Notes under the pieces: model-generated
Databases searched by the model: none
Told to the model about the DNA's origin: nothing
Seen by the model: only the letters and a program-made list of their open reading frames with translations
Part shown: piece by piece, positions 9,233-17,175 of the stretch
Layout: each line of letters starts with the position of its first letter
How positions within the stretch are numbered: the first letter of the stretch is position 1
Program-made: the position numbers and the translations under genes
DNA from: Atlantibacter sp032062175
GTDB lineage: Bacteria; Pseudomonadota; Gammaproteobacteria; Enterobacterales; Enterobacteriaceae
Length of the DNA stretch: 64,000 bases
NCBI RefSeq assembly: GCF_032062175.1
Contig: NZ_DAMBQK010000016.1
Location: 44,767-108,766 of the forward strand
Direction: 5' to 3'

Positions 9233-9575
9233 CCAACCTTATAAATAATTATCCTGATAATTCAGGTGTGAAACTAAGATAGTTTTTTAAGGTGGAAATA
9301 ACCCATCGGATTAATACGAATAACCGCAAATAAATAATGAGGTTTACGCATTTTATCCGTGCGTTATTAAAATAATAACAATAATTGATAGCTAACTTTA
9401 CAACGCGGTTTATCGCTTCATTTATTGTTATCTGAATAATGACAATTGCGCTGCTTATCGTGATAGCGGCAATCCCTGCGCAGAGATGCGCTGGCGCTTT
9501 CGCCACCCTTTTAAATCCGTGCTATGATGCGTTTTTATCCATAACTCCCTGTCACTGTTCATTAATACGACGTTT
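9233..9575. other. 343-bp AT-rich divergent intergenic region
   Basis: This stretch separates the leftward lipoprotein from rightward nanR. It is AT-rich with no convincing gene; a possible 85-codon minus-strand frame (9249-9506) has low-complexity composition and no ribosome site. Promoters for both neighbours must lie here. TGCTATGAT near 9519-9527 is a plausible -10 for nanR. Confidence 0.5.
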
Positions 9576-10367
9576 ATGAAAGATACTGGCGATCAATCCC
9601 CAAAAGACACCTCCCATACCATCGGCAGCGCATTGCGCCGTCGCCCGCTGGCGCGCGTGAAATTGTCTGAAATGGTGGAAGAAGAACTGGAGCAGATGAT
9701 CCGCCGCCGCGAGTTTTCCGAAGGCGAGCAGCTCCCGTCAGAACGCGAATTAATGACCTTTTTCAACGTTGGCCGCCCATCGGTGCGTGAAGCGCTGGCG
9801 GCGCTGAAGCGCAAAGGGCTGGTGCAGATTAATAACGGCGAGCGCGCCCGCGTATCCCGGCCCTCCGCCGATACCATCATCAGCGAACTGTCCGGCATGG
9901 CGAAAGATTTCCTGGCGCATCCCGAAGGCATCGGTCATTTCGAGCAGTTGCGCCTGTTCTTTGAATCCAGCCTGGTGCGCCATGCCGCCGGGCACGCCAC
10001 CGATCGGCAAGTCGAACGGCTGGCGAAGGCGCTGGAGCTTAACAGCCAGTCGCTGGATGACAACGCCGCGTTTATCCGTTCAGACGTTGAATTCCACCGG
10101 GTACTGGCGGAAATCCCCGGCAACCCGATCTTTATGGCGATCCATGTCGCCCTGCTTGACTGGCTGATCGCCGCGCGCCCCACGGTGCCGGATGATGAGC
10201 TTTATCAGCATAATAACGTAAGCTATCAGCAGCATATCGTTATCGTCGACGCGATCCGCAATCGCGATCCCGATGCGGCGGATCGGGCGTTGCATGACCA
10301 TCTCAACAGCGTTTTCGCTGCACGTCACGCCTTCGAGCAAAGCAAAAAATCCCGCAAGAAAACGTAA
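9576..10367 (+). CDS. nanR: GntR/FadR-type repressor of sialic acid genes
   Basis: NanR represses the nan genes and is released by N-acetylneuraminate. The 263-residue protein has an N-terminal winged helix (about 30-100) with the near-diagnostic run EMVEEELEQMIRRREFSEG and RPSVREALAALKRKGLV, then an FCD ligand/metal domain (about 110-250). Long blocks match my memory of E. coli NanR (RPSADTIISELSGMAKDFL, AEIPGNPIFMAIHVALLDWL). It lies immediately upstream of nanA, and a canonical GGTATA triple operator lies between the two genes. The start MKDTGDQSPKD is the only reasonable ATG before the conserved helix. Confidence 0.95.
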   Translation: MKDTGDQSPKDTSHTIGSALRRRPLARVKLSEMVEEELEQMIRRREFSEGEQLPSERELMTFFNVGRPSVREALAALKRKGLVQINNGERARVSRPSADTIISELSGMAKDFLAHPEGIGHFEQLRLFFESSLVRHAAGHATDRQVERLAKALELNSQSLDDNAAFIRSDVEFHRVLAEIPGNPIFMAIHVALLDWLIAARPTVPDDELYQHNNVSYQQHIVIVDAIRNRDPDAADRALHDHLNSVFAARHAFEQSKKSRKKT

Positions 10368-10431
10368 CGATCGTTTAGTGAAGTAGATCCCATTCTGAAT
10401 CTTTCCCCCGAAAGTGGCGCTTTTTCGTTCT

Positions 10432-10454
10432 GGTATAACAGGTATAAAGGTATA
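10432..10454 (+). promoter_or_regulatory. NanR operator of nanA (three GGTATA repeats)
   Basis: GGTATA occurs at 10432-10437, 10441-10446 and 10449-10454, spaced as in the E. coli nanATEK operator. The site lies 34 bases before the nanA start, where bound NanR would block transcription. Confidence 0.93.
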
Positions 10455-10488
10455 TAGTTACGTCACATTCATCATTCATGAGGTTGCT

Positions 10489-11391
10489 ATGTCCGCCACA
10501 TTAAAAGGGGTAATGCCCGCACTGCTTACGCCGTTTGATCAACACCAGAGACTGGATACCGAGAGCCTGCGCCGTCTGGTGCGGTTCAATATTGACCAGG
10601 GGATCGACGGGCTGTATGTCGGCGGTTCAACCGGCGAAGCCTTTGTCCAGAACATCGCTGAGCGCGAAGAAGTGCTTGAAATTGTTGCTGAAGAAGCCAA
10701 AGGGAAAATTACGCTGATTGCCCACGTCGGCACCGTCAGCACCGGGGAAAGCCAGCAACTGGCCGATGCCGCCAGCCGTTACGGCTTCGATGCCGTCTCA
10801 GCGGTCACGCCGTTTTACTATCCGTTCAGTTTTGAGGAGCATTGCGATCACTATCGCGCGATTATTGATTCTGCAAATGGATTGCCGATGGTGGTGTATA
10901 ACATTCCGGCGCTCAGCGGCGTGAAGCTCAGCCTGGATCAGATCAATACGCTGGTGACGCTGCCTGGCGTTGGCGCGCTGAAGCAGACCTCCGGCGATTT
11001 GTACCAGATGGAGCAAATCCGCCGCGCGCATCCGGATTTGGTGCTTTACAACGGCTATGACGAAATTTTCGCATCTGGCCTGCTGGCGGGGGCTGACGGC
11101 GGTATCGGCAGTACCTATAACATTATGGGCTGGCGCTACCAGGGCATTGTGAACGCGCTGAAGGAAGGGGACATCGCCCAGGCGCAGCGCTTGCAGACCC
11201 AGTGTAACGACGTCATCGACCTGCTGATTAAAACCGGCGTGTTCCGCGGCCTGAAAACCGTGCTGCACTATATGGACGTGGTGGCCTCGCCGCTGTGCCG
11301 TAAACCGTTCGCGCCGGTGGATGAAAAATATCTGCCTGAACTGAAAGCGTTAGCGCAAAAGCTCCAACAAGAAAAACAACAACTGAAATAA
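10489..11391 (+). CDS. nanA: N-acetylneuraminate lyase
   Basis: NanA cleaves sialic acid to N-acetylmannosamine and pyruvate by a Schiff-base aldol mechanism. The 300-residue TIM barrel is near the usual 297. The GGSTGEAF motif binds the pyruvate carboxylate. Active-site Tyr lies in VVYNIPALSG and the Schiff-base Lys in GALKQTSGDLYQ. The chosen ATG at 10489 has GAGG 5 bases upstream and lies after the NanR operator; an upstream frame from 10414 would run through the operator and is rejected. nanT follows after 60 bases. Confidence 0.96.
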   Translation: MSATLKGVMPALLTPFDQHQRLDTESLRRLVRFNIDQGIDGLYVGGSTGEAFVQNIAEREEVLEIVAEEAKGKITLIAHVGTVSTGESQQLADAASRYGFDAVSAVTPFYYPFSFEEHCDHYRAIIDSANGLPMVVYNIPALSGVKLSLDQINTLVTLPGVGALKQTSGDLYQMEQIRRAHPDLVLYNGYDEIFASGLLAGADGGIGSTYNIMGWRYQGIVNALKEGDIAQAQRLQTQCNDVIDLLIKTGVFRGLKTVLHYMDVVASPLCRKPFAPVDEKYLPELKALAQKLQQEKQQLK

Positions 11392-11395
11392 AAAA

Positions 11396-11416
11396 CCGGA
11401 TGCCGGAGCCATCCGG
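11396..11416. repeat. REP-like hairpin between nanA and nanT
   Basis: CCGGATG (11396-11402) and CATCCGG (11410-11416) form a GC-rich hairpin. It is followed by CTACAAGACG, as found beside enterobacterial REP elements. It could lower nanT expression relative to nanA or protect nanA mRNA from decay. Confidence 0.55.
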
Positions 11417-11451
11417 CACCTACCCTACAAGACGCGTTTCGGGAGACTCAT

Positions 11452-12942
11452 ATGAGTATCACTACCCAAAATATCCCGTGGTATCGCCACCTCAACCGGA
11501 GTCAGTGGCGGGCATTTTCCGCCGCCTGGTTGGGGTATTTGCTTGATGGTTTTGATTTTGTCCTGATTGCCCTGGTACTGACCGAAATTCAGGGAGAATT
11601 CGGTTTAACGACGGTGCAGGCCGCCACCCTGATCTCCGCCGCATTTATTTCCCGCTGGTTCGGCGGCCTGATGCTGGGCGCAATGGGCGACCGCTATGGC
11701 CGCCGACTGGCGATGGTGTCGAGTATTGTGCTGTTCTCGGTGGGGACGCTGGCCTGCGGCCTCGCGCCCGGTTACACCACCATGTTTATCGCCCGGCTGG
11801 TGATCGGCATGGGAATGGCGGGCGAATACGGCTCCAGCGCGACGTATGTCATTGAAAGCTGGCCAAAGCATCTGCGTAACAAAGCCAGCGGCTTTTTGAT
11901 TTCCGGGTTCTCGGTCGGCGCGGTGGTCGCGGCGCAGGTGTACAGCCTGGTAGTCCCGGTCTGGGGCTGGCGCGCGCTGTTTTTCATCGGCATTCTGCCG
12001 ATTATCTTCGCCCTGTGGCTGCGTAAAAATATCCCTGAAGCCGAAGACTGGAAGCAAAAACACGCAGGCAAAGCGCCGGTGCGCACTATGGTGGATATTC
12101 TCTATCGCGGCGAGCATCGCGTCCTTAACGTACTGCTGACGATTGCAGCGGCAACCGCCTTGTGGTTCTGCTTCGCGGGCCAGTTGAACAACGCGGCGAT
12201 TGTGGCGGTGCTCGGTTTGCTATGTGCGGCGATTTTTATCAGCTTTATGGTGCAGGGCAGCGGCAAGCGCTGGCCGACCGGCGTAACGTTGATGGTAGTA
12301 GTGCTGTTCGCGTTCCTCTACTCGTGGCCGATTCAGGCGCTGCTGCCGACTTATCTGAAAACCGAACTGGCCTACGATCCGGCCACGGTAGCGCGGGTAC
12401 TGTTCTTTAGCGGGTTCGGCGCGGCAGTGGGCTGTTGCGTGGGCGGTTTCCTGGGCGACTGGCTCGGTACTCGTAAAGCCTACGTCTGTAGCCTGCTGGC
12501 GTCTCAGCTATTGATTATCCCGGTGTTTGCCATCGGCGGCGCCAACGTCTGGGTGCTGGGCCTGCTGCTGTTTTTCCAGCAGATGCTCGGGCAGGGGATC
12601 TCGGGAATTCTGCCGAAGCTGATCGGCGGCTACTTCGATACCGATCAGCGCGCTGCCGGGCTGGGCTTTACCTACAACGTTGGCGCGCTGGGCGGGGCGT
12701 TAGCGCCGATTATTGGCGCGCTGATTGCCCAACGCCTTGATTTGGGGACGGCGCTCGGTTCGCTCTCCTTCAGCCTGACGTTTGTGGTGATCCTGCTGAT
12801 TGGCCTGGATATGCCGTCCCGCGTTCAGCGCTGGGTGCGTCCTGAAGCCCTGCGCACCCACGATGCCATCGACGGCAAACCCTTTAGCGGCGCGGTGGTA
12901 AAAAGCGTAAAGCCGCGTGAACTGGTGAAAAGCAAAAGCTAA
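11452..12942 (+). CDS. nanT: Sialic acid transporter, MFS proton symporter
   Basis: NanT imports N-acetylneuraminate across the inner membrane. The 496-residue length equals the E. coli protein, and the family has 14 membrane segments because of two extra central helices, visible near AATALWFCFAGQLNNAAIV. MFS motifs GAMGDRYGRRLAMV and GFLGDWLGTRKAYV are present. The start MSITTQNIPWYRHLN matches the family. The gene overlaps the opposing RpiR-family gene by 4 bases at its 3' end. In E. coli nanE and nanK follow in the same operon; here they form a separate leftward unit. Confidence 0.94.
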   Translation: MSITTQNIPWYRHLNRSQWRAFSAAWLGYLLDGFDFVLIALVLTEIQGEFGLTTVQAATLISAAFISRWFGGLMLGAMGDRYGRRLAMVSSIVLFSVGTLACGLAPGYTTMFIARLVIGMGMAGEYGSSATYVIESWPKHLRNKASGFLISGFSVGAVVAAQVYSLVVPVWGWRALFFIGILPIIFALWLRKNIPEAEDWKQKHAGKAPVRTMVDILYRGEHRVLNVLLTIAAATALWFCFAGQLNNAAIVAVLGLLCAAIFISFMVQGSGKRWPTGVTLMVVVLFAFLYSWPIQALLPTYLKTELAYDPATVARVLFFSGFGAAVGCCVGGFLGDWLGTRKAYVCSLLASQLLIIPVFAIGGANVWVLGLLLFFQQMLGQGISGILPKLIGGYFDTDQRAAGLGFTYNVGALGGALAPIIGALIAQRLDLGTALGSLSFSLTFVVILLIGLDMPSRVQRWVRPEALRTHDAIDGKPFSGAVVKSVKPRELVKSKS

Positions 12943-13814
12943 GGCTTAAGCGCCGCCATTGTCTTTAACTTATTCGCCCGGGCCTGTTCCGGGCGAGCCT
13001 GCACCAGCAGGCTGTACAGCATATCCAGCACAAATGCCTGCGCCACGCGGGTAGCCAGCGAGTCGCCCTGTAATTCTCCCTGATGATGGCCATTAATGAG
13101 CGTGATATCGGCGTGTTCCAGCAGCGGCGTGGCGAGATTATGCGTCAACGCCACGGTGGTTGCGCCGGCGGCTTTCGCCAGCCGTAACGCCTTTACCGTT
13201 TCCGGTGACGCGCCGGAATGGCTGATAGCGATAGCCACATCGTCGGGCCGCAGCAACGCCGCCTGCATCGCCATCTCGTGATTATCCTGCAACGCCACCG
13301 CCCGCAAGCCCACCCGCATCAGCTTGTGCTTCATCTCCTGGGCGCAGATCCCTGACGAACCCACGCCGAACAGGTACACCGTCCCGGCGTTCAGCAGCGC
13401 ATCCACCGCCCGCCGCACCTGGTGCGCATCCAGCAGGGTGCGGGTTTGCGCCAGCACGCTGCTCACCGTTTCCTGAAGTTTGGCGCTGATGGCGTCCACG
13501 TCATCATCCGGCGTGATATCGGCATCCAGCATCGCATCGCTGCGAGCCAGTTCGATGGTGAGGTCGCGTTTAAAATCCTGAAAGCCGCGAAACCCCAGCA
13601 GGCGGCAAAACCGCACGATGGACGCTTCGCCCGCCTGGGTATCCTGCGCCAGCCCGGCGACGGTCAACAGGGTGACCCGCTGCGGGTTTTGCAAAATAAA
13701 CTGGGCGATGCGCTGGCTGGTGCGGCTCAGGCTGCTTTGCATCGCCCCGAGGGTGGCGAGGATTTTACCGGGTTGCAGTGGCGGCATAGTGAAGGTGTCG
13801 GGTGTGTGATTCAT
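12939..13814 (-). CDS. RpiR/MurR-family transcriptional regulator with SIS domain
   Basis: The 291-residue protein has an N-terminal RpiR helix-turn-helix (about 25-100; SRTSQRIAQFILQNPQ and ASIVRFCRLLGFRGFQDFK) and a C-terminal sugar isomerase (SIS) domain (about 130-260; FGVGSSGICAQEMK and ISHSGASPETVKAL) that usually senses a phosphosugar. Position in the sialic acid cluster suggests it senses ManNAc-6-P or GlcNAc-6-P, as RpiR-type NanR proteins do in vibrios and Gram-positives. That is inference. It is convergent with nanT, with a 4-base overlap, and reads away from nanEKQ. The start could also be the Met at residue 10. Confidence 0.88.
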   Translation of the reverse strand: MNHTPDTFTMPPLQPGKILATLGAMQSSLSRTSQRIAQFILQNPQRVTLLTVAGLAQDTQAGEASIVRFCRLLGFRGFQDFKRDLTIELARSDAMLDADITPDDDVDAISAKLQETVSSVLAQTRTLLDAHQVRRAVDALLNAGTVYLFGVGSSGICAQEMKHKLMRVGLRAVALQDNHEMAMQAALLRPDDVAIAISHSGASPETVKALRLAKAAGATTVALTHNLATPLLEHADITLINGHHQGELQGDSLATRVAQAFVLDMLYSLLVQARPEQARANKLKTMAALKP

Positions 13815-13836
13815 CGCTATCCTGAACGGGTTTACG

Positions 13837-14142
13837 TCAGATGCCCCAGAACATCAGGTTAATCGCGTTTTTAATGTCATTTTCCCATTTGCTCAGATCG
13901 GCAACTTCCTCGCCGATGACCGCGGCCGGGACACTGGCCATATCGGTGGTCATTACCCGGTAGTGCTCATCTCCGATAGGCACAACCGGGTAAAGTTCGA
14001 GGGAAACTTTATCGGACAGTAAACGGGCGCTGGCTAATGGGATCACCATACGCCGTCCTGGCGTATCAATAATGTCACTCTGGACATCAACAAACAGACT
14101 GTAGCGGCTCTCCCGCTTGTAGCTATATACCCGGAATTGCAT
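13837..14142 (-). CDS. ccdB: CcdB-type DNA gyrase toxin
   Basis: CcdB poisons DNA gyrase by trapping the GyrA-DNA complex. The 101-residue product has the same length as the F-plasmid toxin and long identical blocks (VDVQSDIIDTPGRRMVIPLA, IKNAINLMFWGI). The C-terminal Trp-Gly-Ile needed for gyrase poisoning is intact, so it looks active. Compared with my memory of F CcdB, the central stretch GDEHYRVMTTDM differs, as in chromosomal relatives. The ATG at 14142 lies one base after the ccdA stop. A longer frame running back to 14337 is an overlap with ccdA and is rejected. Confidence 0.93.
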   Translation of the reverse strand: MQFRVYSYKRESRYSLFVDVQSDIIDTPGRRMVIPLASARLLSDKVSLELYPVVPIGDEHYRVMTTDMASVPAAVIGEEVADLSKWENDIKNAINLMFWGI

Positions 14143-14143
14143 A

Positions 14144-14362
14144 TCACCAGTCCCTGTTTTCGTCTGCAAAAGATCCGTTTGCGTCGATAAAGCGGGCGAC
14201 TTCAGCCATGCCTTCCTGATTTTCAGTCTGCCAGCGTTCGGCACGAAGACGACGGGCTTCATTCTGCATGGCGCTATTAACCAGGCCCGAAATATTAACG
14301 TCTGCGGCTTTAAGCAACTGATAGTTATCGCTATCAATGGTAACCGTGATTCGCTGCTTCAT
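14144..14362 (-). CDS. ccdA: CcdA-type antitoxin
   Basis: CcdA neutralises CcdB and represses the pair. The 72 residues equal the F-plasmid protein in length: an N-terminal ribbon-helix-helix (MKQRITVTIDSDNYQLLK, about 1-40) and a C-terminal CcdB-wrapping tail (MAEVARFIDANGSFADENRDW without its last residue) that is almost identical to F CcdA. A strong inverted repeat lies 13 bases upstream. The pair sits between the RpiR regulator and nanQ, an unusual place that points to insertion into a metabolic cluster. Confidence 0.94.
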   Translation of the reverse strand: MKQRITVTIDSDNYQLLKAADVNISGLVNSAMQNEARRLRAERWQTENQEGMAEVARFIDANGSFADENRDW

Positions 14363-14374
14363 AGTACATACTCC

Positions 14375-14399
14375 ACATGCATACTTGTCGTATGCATGT
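14375..14399 (-). promoter_or_regulatory. Inverted-repeat operator of ccdAB
   Basis: ACATGCATAC (14375-14384) and GTATGCATGT (14390-14399) are perfect 10-bp inverted repeats separated by TTGTC. They lie just upstream of ccdA, as expected for CcdA-CcdB autoregulation. Confidence 0.8.
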
Positions 14400-14412
14400 C
14401 AGTATATACCAG

Positions 14413-14883
14413 TCAACCCGGGAACAGCGCATCCCGGTGCAGTTTGATCACCACTTTTTTCAGCGGTGCGCGAAGCCGGTCGTGGCAGCCGGGCTTGTGC
14501 GGTTCGCCGGGCATAAAGATGGCGAACATGCCCGGTTCCAGCGTGAGGGCCTGGGCATTGTGGATGGCGTTGCATAGCTGGTAATCCTGCTCCGGATGCC
14601 ACTCCTCCAGCTCGCGCGCACTCTCTGCGATGCCGTAATGCACGGTTTCGCAGCCTTCCAGCAGCAGTTGAATATCAATATACGCGCGGTGCAGCTCGGC
14701 TTTTTTCTCCTGCGGCGGCTGGGTGGTCAGCGTCATCACGTTCATAAACAGCCGTTCGCCGTCCAGGGTGTAGCTGTCCGGCTGCTTTTGCGCCGGGTTT
14801 TCCGCCAGCGCCTGAACGATAGCGTCGTACAGCGGTTGGGCTAAGCCTGCCGCCGTTAAATGGTCGATATGGCCTGTAATCAT
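14413..14883 (-). CDS. nanQ: N-acetylneuraminate anomerase (YhcH/NanQ)
   Basis: NanQ opens and interconverts sialic acid anomers and so speeds the supply of usable substrate to NanA. The 156-residue cupin-like protein carries the conserved runs FMNVMTLTTQ, KKAELHRAYIDIQLLLEG and MFAIFMPGEPHKPGC, whose His and Glu residues form the metal site. It is the last gene of the leftward nanE-nanK-nanQ unit, starting 3 bases after the nanK stop. The 3' end lies only 13 bases from the ccdAB operator. Confidence 0.92.
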   Translation of the reverse strand: MITGHIDHLTAAGLAQPLYDAIVQALAENPAQKQPDSYTLDGERLFMNVMTLTTQPPQEKKAELHRAYIDIQLLLEGCETVHYGIAESARELEEWHPEQDYQLCNAIHNAQALTLEPGMFAIFMPGEPHKPGCHDRLRAPLKKVVIKLHRDALFPG

Positions 14884-14886
14884 CCG

Positions 14887-15753
14887 TTACTCCTTTGCGA
14901 ATAAAGCTGCACCCAGTAACCCGGCGTCCTGGCGGCAGTGGGCGGGCAGCAGTTCGACGTGATAAACCGCCGGCTCCTGCGCCAGCGCGGTTTTGACGCG
15001 ATCCAGATAGCCCGGCGCGAGGCCGACGCTGCCGCCAATCACCACGCACTGGCAGTCAAAAGCGGCTTTGATATCGGCGATTAAGCGTGCCAGGGTGCGG
15101 GCAGACCGTTCGACAAGCGCCAGCGCCTGGGGGTGGCCCTGCTGCGCGTGGGCAAAAATGGTTTTTGCATCCAGCCCGGCTAAATCATCGCGCGCGGCGG
15201 CGGCAATCCCTCGCCCGGAGGCGATGGCTTCCACACAGCCAATCCGCCCACAGCCGCAGCGCGGTCCGTTTGGATCGGCGAGAGTGTGGCCCAGATGCCC
15301 GGCCAGCCCGCCAGGCCCTTGTAACAGTTTGCTGTGGCTGATAACGCCGCCGCCGACGCCGGTAGAGACGGTTAAAAACACCATGTGTTCGACAGAAGCC
15401 GCCAGCGCCTGGTATTCCGCCCACGCGGCGGCCTGGGCGTCGTTCAGGGCGATGCCCGGCAGGCCGGTGATTTGCGTCAGAGTTTGGGTGAGGGGGAAGT
15501 TTTCCAGCCCGCCGAGGTTAGCGGGGTTAATCGACGTCAATACGCCATCCTGAATAATCCCGGTGGAGGCGATGGCGAAGCGCGTGGCCTGTGCGGCAAG
15601 CGGGGTGACCAGCTCGCGTAGCGCCGTCTCCAGCGCCTCGGGAGTTTTGCTGGCGGGTGTCGGCCGTTCACGGCGCGTGAGCAGGGTTAAGCCATTGTCG
15701 ATCAGCGCGGCTGCCAGTTTGGTGCCGCCAATGTCTATCGCCAGGGTGGTCAT
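14887..15753 (-). CDS. nanK: N-acetylmannosamine kinase
   Basis: NanK phosphorylates ManNAc to ManNAc-6-P with ATP. The 288-residue ROK-family protein has the phosphate motif AIDIGGTKLAAAL at its N-terminus, ALNDAQAAAWAEY in the sugar site, and the zinc-binding stretch GHTLADPNGPRCGCGRIGC. The ATG at 15753 overlaps the nanE stop in ATGA (4 bases); the longer open frame to 16017 only shadows nanE. Confidence 0.94.
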   Translation of the reverse strand: MTTLAIDIGGTKLAAALIDNGLTLLTRRERPTPASKTPEALETALRELVTPLAAQATRFAIASTGIIQDGVLTSINPANLGGLENFPLTQTLTQITGLPGIALNDAQAAAWAEYQALAASVEHMVFLTVSTGVGGGVISHSKLLQGPGGLAGHLGHTLADPNGPRCGCGRIGCVEAIASGRGIAAAARDDLAGLDAKTIFAHAQQGHPQALALVERSARTLARLIADIKAAFDCQCVVIGGSVGLAPGYLDRVKTALAQEPAVYHVELLPAHCRQDAGLLGAALFAKE

Positions 15754-16439
15754 TTTTTCACGTCCTGTATGGCGTCCCGGAACCACTGGCAAACGTGCTC
15801 CAGCCGGGTGATTGCCGAGCCGACGGTGACGGCGAATGCACCGTGGCGCAGCGCCTGTGCCGCCAGTTCCGGCGAGTTGTAGCGGCCTTCCGCCATCACC
15901 CGGCAGCCTTTGGCCGCCAGCGCCGAGACCAGCGCCAGATCCGGCTCTTTGGGCGTGACGTCGGTGGTATAGCCGGACAGCGTGGTGCCGATCAGCTCCG
16001 TGCCCAACTGGTGACAATGCAGGCCGTCCTCCAGCGTAGAGCAGTCCGCCATCGCCAGCAGGCCGTGCTGATGAATACGCGCCAGCAGATCCTCAACGCT
16101 TGCCGGGCGCGGTCGCGCGGTGCCGTCAAAGGCGATGATATCGGCCCCGGCAGCAGCAAGGGCGTCGACATCCTCCAGCCACGGGGTGATGCGTACCGGG
16201 AAGTCCGGCAGGTCGCGTTTGATAATGCCGATAATCGGCGCACTCACCACGGCGCGCGTAGCTTTAAGATTATCGATACCTTCAATGCGCAACCCCGCCG
16301 CGCCCGCCTGTTCCGCCGCCAGCGCCATGGCCGCGACAATCTCCGGCTTATCAAGCGGGCTGCCCGGTACTGGCTGGCAGGAGACGATGAGCCCGCCGAG
16401 GTGAGAAATGCGATTTTCCAACTGCATGAGCAATGACAT
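15750..16439 (-). CDS. nanE: N-acetylmannosamine-6-phosphate 2-epimerase
   Basis: NanE converts ManNAc-6-P to GlcNAc-6-P, which feeds amino-sugar catabolism (NagA/NagB, not in this window). The 229-residue TIM barrel carries GGLIVSCQPVPGSPLDKPEI, PIIGIIKRDLPD, GADIIAFDGTARPRP, IGTTLSGYTT and VMAEGRYNSPE, with the catalytic Lys in IKRD. The ATG at 16439 (MSLLMQLE) has GGAG 5 bases upstream and agrees with E. coli; a GTG two codons earlier is also open. It heads a nanE-nanK-nanQ operon with its own promoter in 16440-16560. I see no GGTATA array there, so control may differ from that of nanAT. Confidence 0.94.
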   Translation of the reverse strand: MSLLMQLENRISHLGGLIVSCQPVPGSPLDKPEIVAAMALAAEQAGAAGLRIEGIDNLKATRAVVSAPIIGIIKRDLPDFPVRITPWLEDVDALAAAGADIIAFDGTARPRPASVEDLLARIHQHGLLAMADCSTLEDGLHCHQLGTELIGTTLSGYTTDVTPKEPDLALVSALAAKGCRVMAEGRYNSPELAAQALRHGAFAVTVGSAITRLEHVCQWFRDAIQDVKK

Positions 16440-16560
16440 GATCACTCCAATTATTGCCTAAATATGAAATTACACTCCAAATGAAGATAAAGAGCGTGCG
16501 GGAGGGCTGCAACCTTTCATACCAGGTTATGTGAAGTGGGTTGGGTTTTTGGCGCGGGGA

Positions 16561-17037
16561 TTACTCGCCCGCTTTTTGCTCGGCTTTGATTTCGCGGATC
16601 AACCGATCGGCATATTCCCCGACGATCATCTCCACGGCTTCACTGCGGGTGATATTGCTGAGCAGCGCCAGCAGCTCGATTTTTTGCAGGATCGACATTT
16701 TCAGCGACAGTGAAACCGCTTTTTTCTTCTCTTTATCCAGAGAGACATAGCTGACGGGTTCGCTGGATTTACGCTCGGCGTTAACGTTCAGCGCTTCGCC
16801 CATGCGGCGCAGTTGTTTTTTATCCAGCAGTCCAGGGCTGGTGAGCTGGTAAGTGTGGTGCGCTTTGCTGTACTTGATTTCAGCGGAGTAAAACTCTCTG
16901 AGCTCTTTGAGCACCCGGGTCAGGGTGGGTTCAGAGCAGGCCAGCGTCGCGATGATTTTGGCGGCAGAGACAGGCTTGCCCGGCCCCAGCAGGGTGGCCA
17001 GCATATAGACTCGAGCTTGTCGCGTACTCAGTTGCAT
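16561..17037 (-). CDS. terW: Tellurite-locus DNA-binding protein TerW
   Basis: The 158-residue protein starts MQLSTRQARVYMLATLLG and matches my memory of TerW from the enterobacterial tellurite-resistance islands. An N-terminal winged helix (about 1-75; PTLTRVLKELREFYSAEIKY) is followed by a basic linker and a C-terminal helical part (SLSLKMSILQKIELLALLSN, ITRSEAVEMIV) that resembles a dimerising ribbon-helix motif. It probably regulates the ter operons. The ATG at 17037 is preferred over 17076 by homology. It is the last gene of the leftward ter arm, 138 bases after the CitE-like gene. Confidence 0.88.
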   Translation of the reverse strand: MQLSTRQARVYMLATLLGPGKPVSAAKIIATLACSEPTLTRVLKELREFYSAEIKYSKAHHTYQLTSPGLLDKKQLRRMGEALNVNAERKSSEPVSYVSLDKEKKKAVSLSLKMSILQKIELLALLSNITRSEAVEMIVGEYADRLIREIKAEQKAGE

Positions 17038-17175
17038 AATGAAAAACAGCCTGCGTTCAAAGTTTAAGTTCCGCATGCCAGACGACGCGGCGCAAAATCA
17101 TCGCCAAACGTCCGATTACTGGCAACGTGTTCCCGGTAAAAAAATGCGTCTCGTTGTCCATTGATTGCATATTGG

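Noticed and set aside
9249..9506. 85-codon minus-strand frame upstream of nanR
   Set aside because: AT-rich low-complexity translation, no ribosome site, and it covers the divergent promoter region.
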